From NCBI GenBank assembly GCA_028278025.1, contig JANQFE010000141.1:1-39461 (forward strand): DNA of 39,461 nucleotides, written 5' to 3'. Shown piece after piece: positions 1 through 9,214 of the stretch. Under the pieces are notes generated by a model, which did no database searches, was not told the DNA's origin, and was given only the letters and a program-made list of their open reading frames with translations. This DNA is from Thermodesulfobacteriota bacterium (GTDB lineage: Bacteria > Desulfobacterota > WTBG01 > CAIYCZ01 > CAIRTM01). The translations under genes were made by a program, and so were the position numbers. The first letter of the stretch is position 1, and each line of letters opens with the position of its first letter.

Positions 1-207
1 GGAAAAACCGATAGTACCCGGCAAATAGGGCCAGTTGAAATAAAACGCCAGCCCGATGCCACCGTATGCGGCGTGGGCGATGCCGCCGGAAAGAAAGACG
101 ATGCGGTTGACCACCACGAGGGTGCCCATGATACCGCAAATGACGCTGGCCAGCAGACCGGCAGTTAGGGCGTTGCGCATGAAATCAAATTGCAAAGCTT
201 CAATCAT
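1..207 (-). CDS. znuB: Zinc/manganese ABC transporter permease, ZnuB family (3' truncated by window edge)
   Basis: This is the membrane subunit that moves a divalent metal, most likely zinc, through an ABC importer in the inner membrane. Only the first 69 codons are present. The visible part has the family opening: a hydrophobic first helix with the run RNALTAGLLASVICGI, then VVVNRIVFLSGGIAHAAYGG, which is typical of ZnuB/MntB-type permeases. The start codon overlaps the stop of the ATPase gene as ATGA, so the two are translationally coupled. Gene order (binding protein, ATPase, permease) is the usual znuACB order. The remainder lies outside the window, so completeness cannot be judged. The family is clear. 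The choice of zinc over manganese rests on the histidine-rich binding protein upstream and the zinc-associated permease genes across the divergent promoter. Confidence 0.88.
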   Translation of the reverse strand, partial: MIEALQFDFMRNALTAGLLASVICGIMGTLVVVNRIVFLSGGIAHAAYGGIGLAFYFNWPYLPGTIGFS

Positions 208-983
208 CGGGGTTGCTTCTCCTGGTCCGCCCGCTTTCGGTGGGGCTTGCTGTGGGTCACCAGTTCCACCGGACATACTTCTTCCACGGTACAGGAATAC
301 ATATGCTCCAGCAGGTCGCCGGTGATTTCGTCCTGGTCATGATAATGCAGCTTTTTGTTTACACAGGCCACCGATTTTATATAGTGAGAAATCGCAAACA
401 GGTCATGACTGACCACGACAACCGTAATGTCTTTGTTGAGTTCTTTGAGTAGCCGGTAAAAATCCGCCTGGCCCCTGCTGTCTATGCTGGCGGTGGGTTC
501 ATCCAGCAAAAGAAGCTTGGGCTGGGCCACCAATGCCCGGGCGATAAACACCCGTTGTCGTTGGCCTCCGGAAAGCATGCCGATTTTTCTGTCTGCATAG
601 ACTGCCATTTCCATACGTTCAAGGGCATCCAGAGCATCGCGGCGGTTGGCTGTAGATTGCCGGGACAAGCGTTTTTTTGGATCGAGTTTTCCCATCATTA
701 CTACGTCAATGGCCGTGATCGGAAAGCTTCGGTTCGTGTGAATATCCTGTGGCACATAGCCGATGCTAGGCGAAGCCTCTTGGGGTGGTTTTCCATCAAC
801 GCGAACAGTACCCTTTACCGGTGTTAACAGGCCCAATACCAGTTTCAGCAGCGTAGTCTTACCGCCGCCGTTGGGGCCGATAATGGCCATAAAATCCTTC
901 TGCTGGACGGTGAGGTTCACATCCTGAAGTACAACTTCTCCGTTATAGGCAAAATCAAGATCTTTAATTTCAATGATCGCCAT
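204..983 (-). CDS. znuC: Zinc ABC transporter ATP-binding protein
   Basis: This is the cytoplasmic ATPase that powers the ZnuABC-type importer. The 259-residue protein has a complete ABC core: Walker A GPNGGGKTT near residue 37, a Q-loop region, the signature LSGGQRQR near residue 138, Walker B LLLLDEPTASID and the switch histidine in VVVSHDL. The last 40 residues are charged (ending SKPHRKRADQEKQPR), a tail often seen in metal-type ABC ATPases. It follows the binding-protein gene by about 15 bp and overlaps the permease by four bases, so the three form one leftward operon. The ribosome binding site is weak, which fits coupling to the upstream gene. Assignment to the metal (ZnuC/MntB/AdcC) branch comes from sequence character and context. 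The exact metal is inferred. Confidence 0.9.
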   Translation of the reverse strand: MAIIEIKDLDFAYNGEVVLQDVNLTVQQKDFMAIIGPNGGGKTTLLKLVLGLLTPVKGTVRVDGKPPQEASPSIGYVPQDIHTNRSFPITAIDVVMMGKLDPKKRLSRQSTANRRDALDALERMEMAVYADRKIGMLSGGQRQRVFIARALVAQPKLLLLDEPTASIDSRGQADFYRLLKELNKDITVVVVSHDLFAISHYIKSVACVNKKLHYHDQDEITGDLLEHMYSCTVEEVCPVELVTHSKPHRKRADQEKQPR

Positions 984-998
984 AGTATGTACATCCGC

Positions 999-1949
999 CT
1001 ATTTCAACGCTGCCTGGAACTTGTCTGCAACCCGACGCATATTGGACATCCAGTCTTCAGCCAAAGGATCAGCAAAGGCTACCTGGCCGCCGATCTCCCG
1101 GGCCACGAGTTTGGCGCTTTTGGTTGAAAACTGGGGCTGAACAAAAACAACCTTGATCTTGTTTTCCCTGGCATGCTGGATCAACTCTTTTAACTGAGCC
1201 GGTTTGGGATCCTTGCCTTCAATCTCGATGGGGACCTGTTTTAATCCATAGGCATGCGCAAAATATCCCCAGGCCGGATGGAATACCATGAATCGCAGGC
1301 CCTTTTTTCCTGTGAAGGTCTTTTTCAGATCGGCGTCCAGTTGGTCTATCTGCGCTGTAAATGCTTTGAAGTTGGTTTCATAGTGGCTCCGATGCCCCGG
1401 GTCGGCATCCTGCAGCGCGGTCAGAATGGTACGAGCCTGGATCTTCACCAGCGGCGGCGACAGCCAGATATGGGGGTCGAGACCGGTATGATCGTGATGG
1501 TCTTTATCATGTCCTTCTTCCTTATGATGTTCACCTTTTTCATGACCATGGTCGGTTTCGTGGTGTTCCTCTGCGTGTTCACCATCATCATGGTGAACCT
1601 CCATGGCGAGTTTAGCGATACCGTAGTCCGTATGGATTACCTTGAGATTGGGATTGGCTGCAGTTATTTTGTTTAAATGTGCCTTTTCAAACTCGATCCC
1701 CACCGCGAAGTATAGTTTTGCCTTGGAAATGGCTACCATCTGCAGTGGTTTGGGTTCATACGTATGGGGATCGGCTCCGGGATGAACCATAACTTGAACA
1801 TCAACCAAGTCCTTGCCAATTTGTTGCACAAGATATTTCTGAGGTGCGATGGTGACAAATACAGGGAGCTTGTCGTCTGCGAAACTATTGCCCGTAACCA
1901 CAAATGATTGAAGAAAAATAATCCAAAACAGTTTAATAAACGTATGCAT
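999..1949 (-). CDS. znuA: Periplasmic zinc-binding protein of ABC importer
   Basis: This is the substrate-binding protein that captures Zn2+ in the periplasm and delivers it to the ZnuBC permease. I chose the ATG giving MHTFIKLFW because a strong AGGAGGAGAA site lies just upstream; a longer in-frame start nine codons earlier has no such site. The product is 316 residues, normal for the family. It starts with a signal peptide (hydrophobic to about residue 24, cleavage near SFA-DD). The cluster A-I family features are visible: PGADPHTYEP with its metal-ligand histidine, DPHIWLSP, FHPAWGYFA and the C-terminal FADPLAEDW. A charged loop of about 40 residues rich in His, Asp and Glu lies mid-protein, just before DPHIWLSP. 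Such a loop is typical of zinc rather than manganese binding proteins. First gene of the operon, reading from the divergent control region. Confidence 0.93.
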   Translation of the reverse strand: MHTFIKLFWIIFLQSFVVTGNSFADDKLPVFVTIAPQKYLVQQIGKDLVDVQVMVHPGADPHTYEPKPLQMVAISKAKLYFAVGIEFEKAHLNKITAANPNLKVIHTDYGIAKLAMEVHHDDGEHAEEHHETDHGHEKGEHHKEEGHDKDHHDHTGLDPHIWLSPPLVKIQARTILTALQDADPGHRSHYETNFKAFTAQIDQLDADLKKTFTGKKGLRFMVFHPAWGYFAHAYGLKQVPIEIEGKDPKPAQLKELIQHARENKIKVVFVQPQFSTKSAKLVAREIGGQVAFADPLAEDWMSNMRRVADKFQAALK

Positions 1950-2055
1950 TTTCTCCTCCTTCCACATGTAGGTCATCCAGATGTAATGTTATCATGCAAC
2001 TTTTTTTTTTTAAATTATATTTTACAAGTAATTCTATTTATATCCGATATAACAA

Positions 2056-2098
2056 GTAGTTGTACTATATGCACGCTTTTATAAGCGCTTTCAACTAC
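2056..2098. repeat. Nested inverted repeats in the zinc control region
   Basis: Outer arms GTAGTTG (2056-2062) and CAACTAC (2092-2098) enclose a second dyad, CGCTT-ttat-AAGCG (2073-2086). It sits between znuA and the operator dyad at 2100. It may be a leader hairpin of the znuA transcript or a further protein-binding site; neither is shown by sequence alone. Confidence 0.4.
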
Positions 2099-2099
2099 C

Positions 2100-2139
2100 A
2101 TGCAAATATATTGCATTAACTTGAAATATGCAATATAAT
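2100..2139. promoter_or_regulatory. Overlapping divergent promoters with Zur-like TTGCAT/ATGCAA operator
   Basis: A perfect dyad ATGCAAATATATTGCAT occupies 2100-2116, followed by a further ATGCAA at 2128-2133. Rightward, TTGCAT (2111-2116), 17 bp and a perfect TATAAT (2134-2139) form a promoter toward the YraQ-type permease. Leftward, TTGCAT (complement of 2128-2133), 17 bp and TATATT (complement of 2105-2110) form a promoter toward znuA. The dyad therefore covers elements of both promoters, which is how a repressor would silence both. A further TTGCAT sits at 2183-2188. Zinc regulation is inferred from the genes on both sides; no zur gene is in the window. This region is the whole content of the 337-bp gap between the two genes. 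Confidence 0.6.
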
Positions 2140-2286
2140 TTTCGCTTCGGACTCAATTAAGAAGAGGGGACTTTCAGAGAAATTGCATATAATCATAAAT
2201 CATTTACAAAAGATGTTGCCCATTGCCGCATCGTTTACTATTATAAATTGATTTGATGGGATGATATCTGACAATAAAAGGTTCCA

Positions 2287-3441
2287 ATGACGAAGCAACC
2301 ATTTAATGCTTATCCATCCACGCACACCGCCAGGAAGGTTTACTCCATCGATTACCTTCCTGCCCTTTTCCTGGCAGCAGCCCTTGTTTTTCTGCCCACA
2401 GGCCCGGGATCCAGTACCCTCAACTCCTTGGCCATTGTATTTGTCAGCATAGTGCTCGAAGCCATCCCTTTTATGATGATCGGAGCACTTGTCGGCGGAT
2501 TAATCGAAGCCTTTGTAAGCCGGGAGCGTATGGCCACCCTCCTGCCCCAAAAAGGCTGGTTGACCGTATGTATTGCGGCCGGAGCAGGGGCTGTTTTCCC
2601 GGTTTGCGAATGTGCAGTTGTGCCGGTGGTACGACGTTTGATCGGCAAAGGTCTGCCGTTCTCCGCGGCCATCGCTTATCTTCTCGGCGGTCCCATCGTG
2701 AATCCTATCGTAGCTGCTTCAACGGCCCTGGCCTATGCATTTGATTGGCGCATCGTCATTCTGCGCCTGGGCTTTGGATACGGCATTGCTGTTGTAATCG
2801 GAATGATCATGGGAAGGTTGTTTGCCGGCATCGGGGCCGTCAAGGTCAACGGTGACGCCCTCGAGAACAACGCCTCATCCTGCGGCTGTCATCACCACCC
2901 ACTGGAACACACTCATGACGAGGCGTGTCCCGGGACATCGGAAGCCTCTAACGTAATCACAAATCAGGCAGCCGATACCACGGCATGCAGTTGCGGCTGC
3001 AGTCATGCGACTTCGGATAGTTGGGTCGGCAAGGTAGGGGCGGCCTTTACCCACGCGATGGATGATTTTTTGGCTGTGGGGCACTATCTTGTCATCGGCG
3101 CTTTCATCGCCGCACTGGCACAGACCTATATCGACCGTTCGAGCTTTTTGAGCTTGACGTCCGTTCCGTTATTGTCCGTTGTATTGATGATGATCCTGGC
3201 GATAATGCTCAACCTGTGCTCTGAGGCGGACGCTTTCATTGCTGCGTCTTTTCGGGGGTTGATGCCCCTCCCTGCTCAAATGGCCTTTTTGTTGACCGGG
3301 CCAATGTTCGACCTCAAGCTTCTTCTCATGTATCAAAGTGTTTTTAAACGCAGAGCCATTGTTGTTTTGGCATCACTTATTCTTGCAGCGGTACTGGTGA
3401 TTGCACTCGGGCTCGAAATGCTGCAGGGGACGCTCCAATGA
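2287..3441 (+). CDS. YraQ/DUF318-family permease with Cys/His-rich central loop
   Basis: An inner-membrane permease-like protein of 384 residues (COG0701, DUF318). It has about eight hydrophobic segments in two blocks (roughly residues 25-180 and 260-380), each preceded by a re-entrant-like motif; FPVCECAVVPV at 104-114 and LCSEADAFIAASF in the second half are the family hallmarks. Between the blocks lies a hydrophilic loop (about 195-245) packed with metal ligands: SCGCHHHPLEHTHDEAC and later CSCGCSH. Family members have been linked to arsenic, mercury and zinc handling. Here the divergent znuABC operon, the shared dyad operator and the TIGR03943 partner point to zinc. A Shine-Dalgarno-like AAAGG precedes the ATG. 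Direction of transport and substrate are not known from the sequence. Confidence 0.85.
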   Translation: MTKQPFNAYPSTHTARKVYSIDYLPALFLAAALVFLPTGPGSSTLNSLAIVFVSIVLEAIPFMMIGALVGGLIEAFVSRERMATLLPQKGWLTVCIAAGAGAVFPVCECAVVPVVRRLIGKGLPFSAAIAYLLGGPIVNPIVAASTALAYAFDWRIVILRLGFGYGIAVVIGMIMGRLFAGIGAVKVNGDALENNASSCGCHHHPLEHTHDEACPGTSEASNVITNQAADTTACSCGCSHATSDSWVGKVGAAFTHAMDDFLAVGHYLVIGAFIAALAQTYIDRSSFLSLTSVPLLSVVLMMILAIMLNLCSEADAFIAASFRGLMPLPAQMAFLLTGPMFDLKLLLMYQSVFKRRAIVVLASLILAAVLVIALGLEMLQGTLQ

Positions 3442-4217
3442 AATCACTGGATCAAGCGCTAAAGCGATGTATGCATCCTTTCGTATTCGCCGCCTGGACC
3501 GGGTTTCTGATCTATCTCTTGGTCAGCCAGCGTTTTGTTGCTTTCCTGCGACCTGAATTTGGTTTGCTTTTGGCCGTGGCGAACTTAGTCGCCATGGGCT
3601 TCATGCTTGCAGCCCTGATTCGTCCTAAAACGACGGAGATGGACACGTCCGCTATTTTGCGGGCACTGGTGTTACTGATCCCGGTTTTGTATTATGTGGT
3701 CATGCCGGACACCATGCTGGGCAACCAAGCGTTTAAAAAGAGATTCATTGGAACCAATAACGGAGCCATCAGTCGGCAAGCACCAACCACGCTTTCCTCG
3801 CCAGGGGCTGAAAACAATCCGAACGCTGCGGCACCACTGGGGTTCGTCGAAAGCATGCAACAAGCAGTGCCTCAAGAGCGAACGATCCTTGACATTATCC
3901 GTAGCCCCAATCTTTTTAAAGAAAAACGGGTGATTGTCACTGGCATGATCATGCGCGATGAGGAGCTCAAACCGCATTTCGGGGGTAGGGACACGGTTGT
4001 GTATCGCTTCATGATCAACTGCTGCGCCGCGGACGCGTTACCCTTGACGATCGTGCTGGATACGGATCAGACAGATGCTTTTGCCAAGGACCAGTGGGTG
4101 CAAGTGGATGGGATTTTCGATCTTAAACAGATCAATGGCAAACCCGTTCCAATGTTATTAAAGCCCCAAATCAAACGGGTTGCAGCTCCTCCGGTGCCTT
4201 ACCTCAGACCGTTTTAA
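3438..4217 (+). CDS. TIGR03943/DUF1980 family protein, partner of the YraQ-type permease
   Basis: A 259-residue membrane-anchored protein of the TIGR03943 (YcgQ-like) family. The first 120 residues hold about four hydrophobic helices (ending near YYVVMPDTMLG). The rest is a soluble OB-like domain with the conserved RFMINCCAADALP motif near residue 190, whose paired cysteines are characteristic. Its start overlaps the stop of the permease gene as ATGA, so the two proteins are made together and probably form one complex. In other bacteria this pair is recurrently found near zinc-responsive genes, which matches the setting here. Biochemical function is not established. The C-terminal end is followed by 240 bp without a gene, then the convergent UPF0280 gene. 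Confidence 0.85.
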   Translation: MKSLDQALKRCMHPFVFAAWTGFLIYLLVSQRFVAFLRPEFGLLLAVANLVAMGFMLAALIRPKTTEMDTSAILRALVLLIPVLYYVVMPDTMLGNQAFKKRFIGTNNGAISRQAPTTLSSPGAENNPNAAAPLGFVESMQQAVPQERTILDIIRSPNLFKEKRVIVTGMIMRDEELKPHFGGRDTVVYRFMINCCAADALPLTIVLDTDQTDAFAKDQWVQVDGIFDLKQINGKPVPMLLKPQIKRVAAPPVPYLRPF

Positions 4218-4457
4218 AAAGCTGGCCTGTGGAAAGTCTATAAAAGACCGCCATCCAGCATCCACAGATGTCATGATCTGGCGATTAAGAATTGCACATT
4301 ACATCTGATAACAGAAGAAATTTCCGAACTGAAAAATTCAATGATACGGTTACTTTAATTGCATATCAAAGAATATTTTTGATTATTACCATTTGTAATA
4401 TACAATTTTGATTGCAAGTGATTATTGCGTTACGTTTGAAGTTAGATTAAAAAAAGA

Positions 4458-5183
4458 TTACAGCTTTACAAGCTCTATATCTCCCCAGGCTCCCATTTTA
4501 TCATCCTTGATTATCACTATAGCGTCTATGCCGGGTATTGACTGTGCTTTATCTATTCCATTAGTAATATCAGCAGTTTTTTTAATAAGATTGCCGATTG
4601 CCGTAGCGGCCGCATCAGCCAGTGCTGCTGAGGATGATTTGATGGTAACAGCATCTGCCCGGCCGAAGCTCAGCGAGGGTCCTACAATCCCGGAAGAAGT
4701 ACACAGTGCCGCCGGTGTTTCGGCAGGCTTAATTTTTATACCGACCTTTTCACTCAGTGGTGAGGTGCCTGCAAATATACTGATGGTAACATCTTGCTGA
4801 ACTTTTAGAAATATATCACCGCCGTTTTCAACTAGTATTTCATTACTCTGTTTTAAAAGATCATTGCCAACGAATTCGGCAACTGCCCCGGCAACAGCGG
4901 CCATGGGGCCGACATCGGCTGCAGAGGACCCTTCCAGCATTTTCTTGATTACAACGGGAGCAGTCTTGTCAAAAGGCAGGGGGGTTAGTGAGCTGTAAAA
5001 GTCAGGATGCTGTTTTATGTAATCTTCAATTACCGTGCGGACCTTGAGTATGGCATCACGGGCTTCCTGCTCAAGGTTAGAGGCCGCGCTGATAAAAAGA
5101 TCAGTTTCTTTTACCGACACGATAAATGAGATAAGCCTGTCAGTCGAAGAATGCTGGCGGTAAGTACGCTGCTCATAAGGCAT
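4458..5183 (-). CDS. UPF0280 family protein (ApbE-related fold)
   Basis: A 241-residue protein of the UPF0280 family, found mainly in methanogens and anaerobic bacteria and related in fold to the FAD:protein FMN transferase ApbE. Recognisable parts are the opening PYEQRTYR, the glycine/alanine run DVGPMAAVAGAVAEFVG, ENGGDIFL, and TSSGIVGPSLSFGRADAV followed by the helix ALADAAATAIGN. I start it at MPYEQRTYR because that is where family members begin; an upstream ATG adds 15 hydrophobic residues not typical of the family, and neither start has a strong ribosome binding site. It lies 140 bp after dnaE on the same strand. Whether it binds flavin is unknown. Confidence 0.82.
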   Translation of the reverse strand: MPYEQRTYRQHSSTDRLISFIVSVKETDLFISAASNLEQEARDAILKVRTVIEDYIKQHPDFYSSLTPLPFDKTAPVVIKKMLEGSSAADVGPMAAVAGAVAEFVGNDLLKQSNEILVENGGDIFLKVQQDVTISIFAGTSPLSEKVGIKIKPAETPAALCTSSGIVGPSLSFGRADAVTIKSSSAALADAAATAIGNLIKKTADITNGIDKAQSIPGIDAIVIIKDDKMGAWGDIELVKL

Positions 5184-5323
5184 GACAAAGCAAATCCAAT
5201 TTACAAAGCTTAAAATCCAAAAATACAAAAAAATTTAAATTAAAAAGACTAAACATTGAGAAAAAAGCTGTTCTTACATCTCTTGGGTATTATGATTTTT
5301 AACTCCTGACATCATTGTTTATG

Positions 5324-8300
5324 CTAATTAAAACTGATACAGTTTTTGCCGAGCAATGACTCCAGCTCGCTGATAAATAGTTCAGAGGGGTTTGTCTGGT
5401 ACGTTTCACCGAAGTTTATAACCGTTTCGCTTTTATCTGGTATGATGACATGAAAAAAGACTTTTGATTTACCGGGATTGTTTTTAACTATATTCTTGAA
5501 TTTCTCTATACCCTGATCATTCAGTTTGTGTATGAGACACCTGACATGCACATCGGGTGCGGTGATCTCATGGGCTTTTTCAAGGGGTACTATTTGCTCG
5601 GCAATAATTTTGTTGTTGTTCTCGCTTTCAATGCTCAACTTTCCTTTGATCAGCAAAGGGTGTTCGGCCTGCAGCAGTGAGCTGCTTTGGCGGAATGTTT
5701 CCGGGAAGACAATAACCTCTATAAAACCCAGCAGGTCTTCAAAGGTTACAAAACCCATGGGCTCTCCTTTCTTGGTTTTATATGGCTTGCAATTATTGAC
5801 AACACCGCCGATCAGAACATCTTTTTCTTTTGCTTCTGCAAGTGCAGATTGAGTATTAGTTGTTGAAAAGGTTTTCAGCATCTCCTTGTAGTTGTCAAGG
5901 GGGTGGCCGGTGATATAGAAACCAAGGCATTCTTTTTCAAAGGCCAGAAGCTGTTTCTTATCCCATTCAGGTATATCGGGATAGCGTATGGTTTCTGTCA
6001 CATCAGTTCCGGTGTTTTCGGCAATCATTGTAAACATACTTAATTGCTGTTTTTCACGTTCCTCCTGAGCCCGCTCACGCTGCGCCTTTTCAACATGTTC
6101 GTCAAGCACGGACATGAGCTGAGACCTCTTCACACCGGTCGAGTCAAAAGCACCACATTTAATAAGGCTTTCAAGGACTTTTTTATTGGCTTTGCGCAGG
6201 TCGACCCTTTTGCAAAAATCATGCAGCGAAGTAAATTTGCCGTCACGTTCACGAACTTCAATTATTGAAGCAATAGCGCTGGTACCGACATTTTTCACGG
6301 CAGCAAGGCCAAAGCGTATCTTTTTGCCGCTCACGGTGAAATCATTAAAGCTTTCATTAACATCAGGCGGCAAAACATCTATGTTTTTTTCACGGCACTC
6401 GTTGATATGTTTGACTACCTTATCCGTATTATCCATTTCGGAGCTTAACAGCGCTGCCATAAATTCAACACCGTAGTGGGCCTTTAGATAGGCGGTCTGG
6501 TAGGCAACATAAGCATATGCGGCACTATGTGATTTGTTAAAACCGTATTCGGCAAAATTAGCCATAAGATCAAAAATCTTTTCGGCCTTGGGCTGACGTA
6601 TTTTGTTCTTCTTGGTTCCCTCGATGAATTTTTCTTTTTGCTTCGCCATTTCTGCAGGTTTCTTTTTACCCATAGCCCTTCGCAGCAGATCAGCATCAGC
6701 GAGTGAAAAATTGGCCAGGGTGCTTGCGATTCTCATTACCTGTTCCTGGTAGAGGATAACACCATAGGTTTCTTTGAGAATGTCCTTAAGCTCAGGCAGT
6801 TCATATTTTACATCTATTTTTCCATGTTTTCTTTTTATGAAATCATCTACCATACCGCTGCCCAGAGGTCCGGGTCTGTACAGAGCAAGAAGCGCGGTGA
6901 GGTCATCTATAGATCCGGGCTTTATACGGCCCAGCAGCTCTTTCATGCCGGAACTTTCAAGCTGGAAGATACCCTCAGTTTCAGCTGCAGATAAAAGCTC
7001 GTAGGTTTTAGTATCATCCAGGGGTAAATCATTAATATCAGGAAGGCTATTGTCAGGATTTGACTGTATAAGTTTAATTGCCCGGTCGATAACCGTTAAG
7101 GTCCTAAGGCCCAGAAAGTCGAACTTGATAAGGCCGATGCTGTCAACATCATTCATTGGATACTGGGTCATTACTTCGTCTTTGGGGCCCTTATACAAAG
7201 GCAGGTAATCTACAAGCCGGCTGTCAGCGATTACGACGCCGGCAGCATGGGTTGACGCATGGCGGGTTAAACCCTCAAGACATTTAGAGATGGTAATCAG
7301 CTTTTTGACCTGTTCATCATTGTCAATGAGCTCTTTAAGCCGTGGTTCTTGCCTCAGCGCTTTATCAATGGTAATTCCCAGATCATTGGGCACGAGCTTG
7401 GCAATAGTATCGACTTCTTTAAAAGGCATATCAAGAGCACGGCCTACATCACGAATAACACCTTTTGCCAGCATCTTGCCAAACGTAATTATCTGGGAAA
7501 CGTTTTCTCGCCCGTACTTTTGCGTTACGTAGTCTATAACCCGGTCTCTTCCTTCCATGCAAAAATCAACATCTATATCAGGTGGATTAATGCGCTCAGG
7601 ATTTAAAAACCGTTCAAAAAGCAAGCCGTTTTCTATAGGATCAATCTCAGTGATTTTCAACGCATAGGCGACCAGACTTCCGGCTGCAGAACCGCGTCCG
7701 GGGCCGACCGGTATGTCATGGCTTTTTGCAAATTGAATAAAATCGGCAACGATAAGGAAGTATGTAGTAAAATGCATGTGTTTAATCATGGTTATCTCGT
7801 TGTCCAGGCGCTGCCGGTATATCCGGGCTGTCTTTTCAAAGTCCGAGTCATGTGTTTTGTGCAGTTTTTCAAGACGCTCCGCAAGCCCGTCACGGGCAAG
7901 TTTTTCAAAATATGAATCATTGTCATAACTGTCGGGGGGGGTAAATTTAGGAAATCTGTATTCCTTAAATGATATTTTAAGGTTACACTGTTCAGCAATT
8001 GCTATGGTGTTGCGTAAGGCTTCAGGAACATGCGAAAAAGATTTCTGCATCTCTTCAGGGGATTTAAAATAAAACTCTTCTGTTGTAAAACGCATTCTAT
8101 CAGGAGAATTGATGGTTTTGCCGGTCTGGATGCAGAGCAGGATTTCATGGGCATACGCATCAGAAGCATTAAGGTAATGGCAATCATTTGTAGCCACAAG
8201 CGGTAAAGAAAGCTTTTTTGATATCCTGAGCAGTCCTTCATTTACTTTTTTCTGATCATTGATTTTGTTATCCTGAAGTTCGAGGTAAAAACAATCTTCA

Positions 8301-8812
8301 TTAAAAATTGACTTGTATTGATCAGCAATGTCAAGAGCCCGGACAAAATCATCTGCAAGGATTGCCTGAGGTATTTCACCGTGGAGACAGGCAGACAAGG
8401 CAATAAGTCCCTCGCTATGCTCCTGTAAAATTTCTTTATCGATACGGGGGCGATAGTAAAAACCCTCAAAATAAGCAGCAGTGATGAGCTTTAAAAGATT
8501 TTGATATCCAGCCTCATTTTTTGCCAAAAGAATTATATGAGAATGCACTTCTTTATAACCACTGTGAGAATCCTTTTTAAAACGGCTGCCGGGTGCAAGG
8601 TATATTTCACAGCCAATGATAGGCTTTATACCATGGTGCCGTGCTTTTTGATAAAACTCTATGGCGCCAAACATGTTGCCGTGGTCGGTTATGGCAAGGG
8701 CCGGCATGTGGTACTCTTTGGCTTTCTTAAATAGATCATCAAGCCTTATGGCTCCGTCAAGTAAACTGTATTGAGTATGCAGATGAAGATGAACAAAATC
8801 GGCATGTTTCAT
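5324..8812 (-). CDS. dnaE: DNA polymerase III subunit alpha
   Basis: The replicative polymerase catalytic subunit, 1162 residues, normal for the DnaE1 class. Domains in order: PHP domain from the N terminus (HLHLHTQYS at 8-16, ITDHGNMFG at 41-49, the conserved ATNDCHYL at 207-214); the C-family polymerase core with PVGPGRGSAAGSLVAY (about 368-383) and the catalytic PDIDVDF (411-417, two of the three metal-binding aspartates); fingers and the beta-clamp-binding region (the helix-hairpin-helix area around GAFDSTGV); then a C-terminal OB domain (MGFVTFEDLLGFIEVIVFPE). AGGGGAA precedes the ATG by about eight bases. No intein or frameshift is seen. It is followed on the same strand by the UPF0280 gene. 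This is core replication machinery, so it marks chromosome rather than plasmid. Confidence 0.97.
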   Translation of the reverse strand: MKHADFVHLHLHTQYSLLDGAIRLDDLFKKAKEYHMPALAITDHGNMFGAIEFYQKARHHGIKPIIGCEIYLAPGSRFKKDSHSGYKEVHSHIILLAKNEAGYQNLLKLITAAYFEGFYYRPRIDKEILQEHSEGLIALSACLHGEIPQAILADDFVRALDIADQYKSIFNEDCFYLELQDNKINDQKKVNEGLLRISKKLSLPLVATNDCHYLNASDAYAHEILLCIQTGKTINSPDRMRFTTEEFYFKSPEEMQKSFSHVPEALRNTIAIAEQCNLKISFKEYRFPKFTPPDSYDNDSYFEKLARDGLAERLEKLHKTHDSDFEKTARIYRQRLDNEITMIKHMHFTTYFLIVADFIQFAKSHDIPVGPGRGSAAGSLVAYALKITEIDPIENGLLFERFLNPERINPPDIDVDFCMEGRDRVIDYVTQKYGRENVSQIITFGKMLAKGVIRDVGRALDMPFKEVDTIAKLVPNDLGITIDKALRQEPRLKELIDNDEQVKKLITISKCLEGLTRHASTHAAGVVIADSRLVDYLPLYKGPKDEVMTQYPMNDVDSIGLIKFDFLGLRTLTVIDRAIKLIQSNPDNSLPDINDLPLDDTKTYELLSAAETEGIFQLESSGMKELLGRIKPGSIDDLTALLALYRPGPLGSGMVDDFIKRKHGKIDVKYELPELKDILKETYGVILYQEQVMRIASTLANFSLADADLLRRAMGKKKPAEMAKQKEKFIEGTKKNKIRQPKAEKIFDLMANFAEYGFNKSHSAAYAYVAYQTAYLKAHYGVEFMAALLSSEMDNTDKVVKHINECREKNIDVLPPDVNESFNDFTVSGKKIRFGLAAVKNVGTSAIASIIEVRERDGKFTSLHDFCKRVDLRKANKKVLESLIKCGAFDSTGVKRSQLMSVLDEHVEKAQRERAQEEREKQQLSMFTMIAENTGTDVTETIRYPDIPEWDKKQLLAFEKECLGFYITGHPLDNYKEMLKTFSTTNTQSALAEAKEKDVLIGGVVNNCKPYKTKKGEPMGFVTFEDLLGFIEVIVFPETFRQSSSLLQAEHPLLIKGKLSIESENNNKIIAEQIVPLEKAHEITAPDVHVRCLIHKLNDQGIEKFKNIVKNNPGKSKVFFHVIIPDKSETVINFGETYQTNPSELFISELESLLGKNCISFN

Positions 8813-9214
8813 GAGTATATTCCCCTGTGATTACTGTAATGAACTGTTTTCATATTATTTATACCATTATTTAGGTTCAGGATGTAAAAGCAATTTTGAC
8901 GAAGGATTATATCTCATGTGGTGGTTTTTTTAAATAGGAACTGTATGTTTTTGTAATTTAATTGTGTTGGATATGCTTTTAAAAACGGTTGGAACAGATT
9001 AGACGAATACATTATTTTGACAGATTGTACCTGTTTTGTAATGTTTTAAGGATAAAATAAAAAAGCATTAAAAAACAAGTACATAAAATAAAAGATGATA
9101 CGGCTACATACAGGTGAATATCTTAGGATTTTTTTTGAAAAAACGTTTTATTTATGCTAATTTTACACTCATAAACTCATAAAGCACATGATACTATCTT
9201 AACAAGTATAAAAA
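8813..9214. other. AT-rich divergent intergenic region
   Basis: About 400 bp between dnaE (leftward) and the first DRTGG gene (rightward). I see no ORF with family resemblance and no strong hairpin. A TTGACA at 9017-9022 followed 16 bp later by TAATGT is a possible rightward promoter for the hydrogenase-like module, although it would leave a leader of about 170 nt. The DRTGG gene start has no clear ribosome binding site. Confidence 0.4.

Noticed and set aside
56..325. 89-codon plus-strand frame at the left edge
   Set aside because: It lies antisense to znuB and znuC, which have clear family motifs on the other strand.
1254..1676. 140-codon plus-strand frame opposite znuA
   Set aside because: It is the reverse reading of the His-rich zinc-binding protein; its Met/Phe/Val-rich composition is the antisense of His/Glu/Asp codons.
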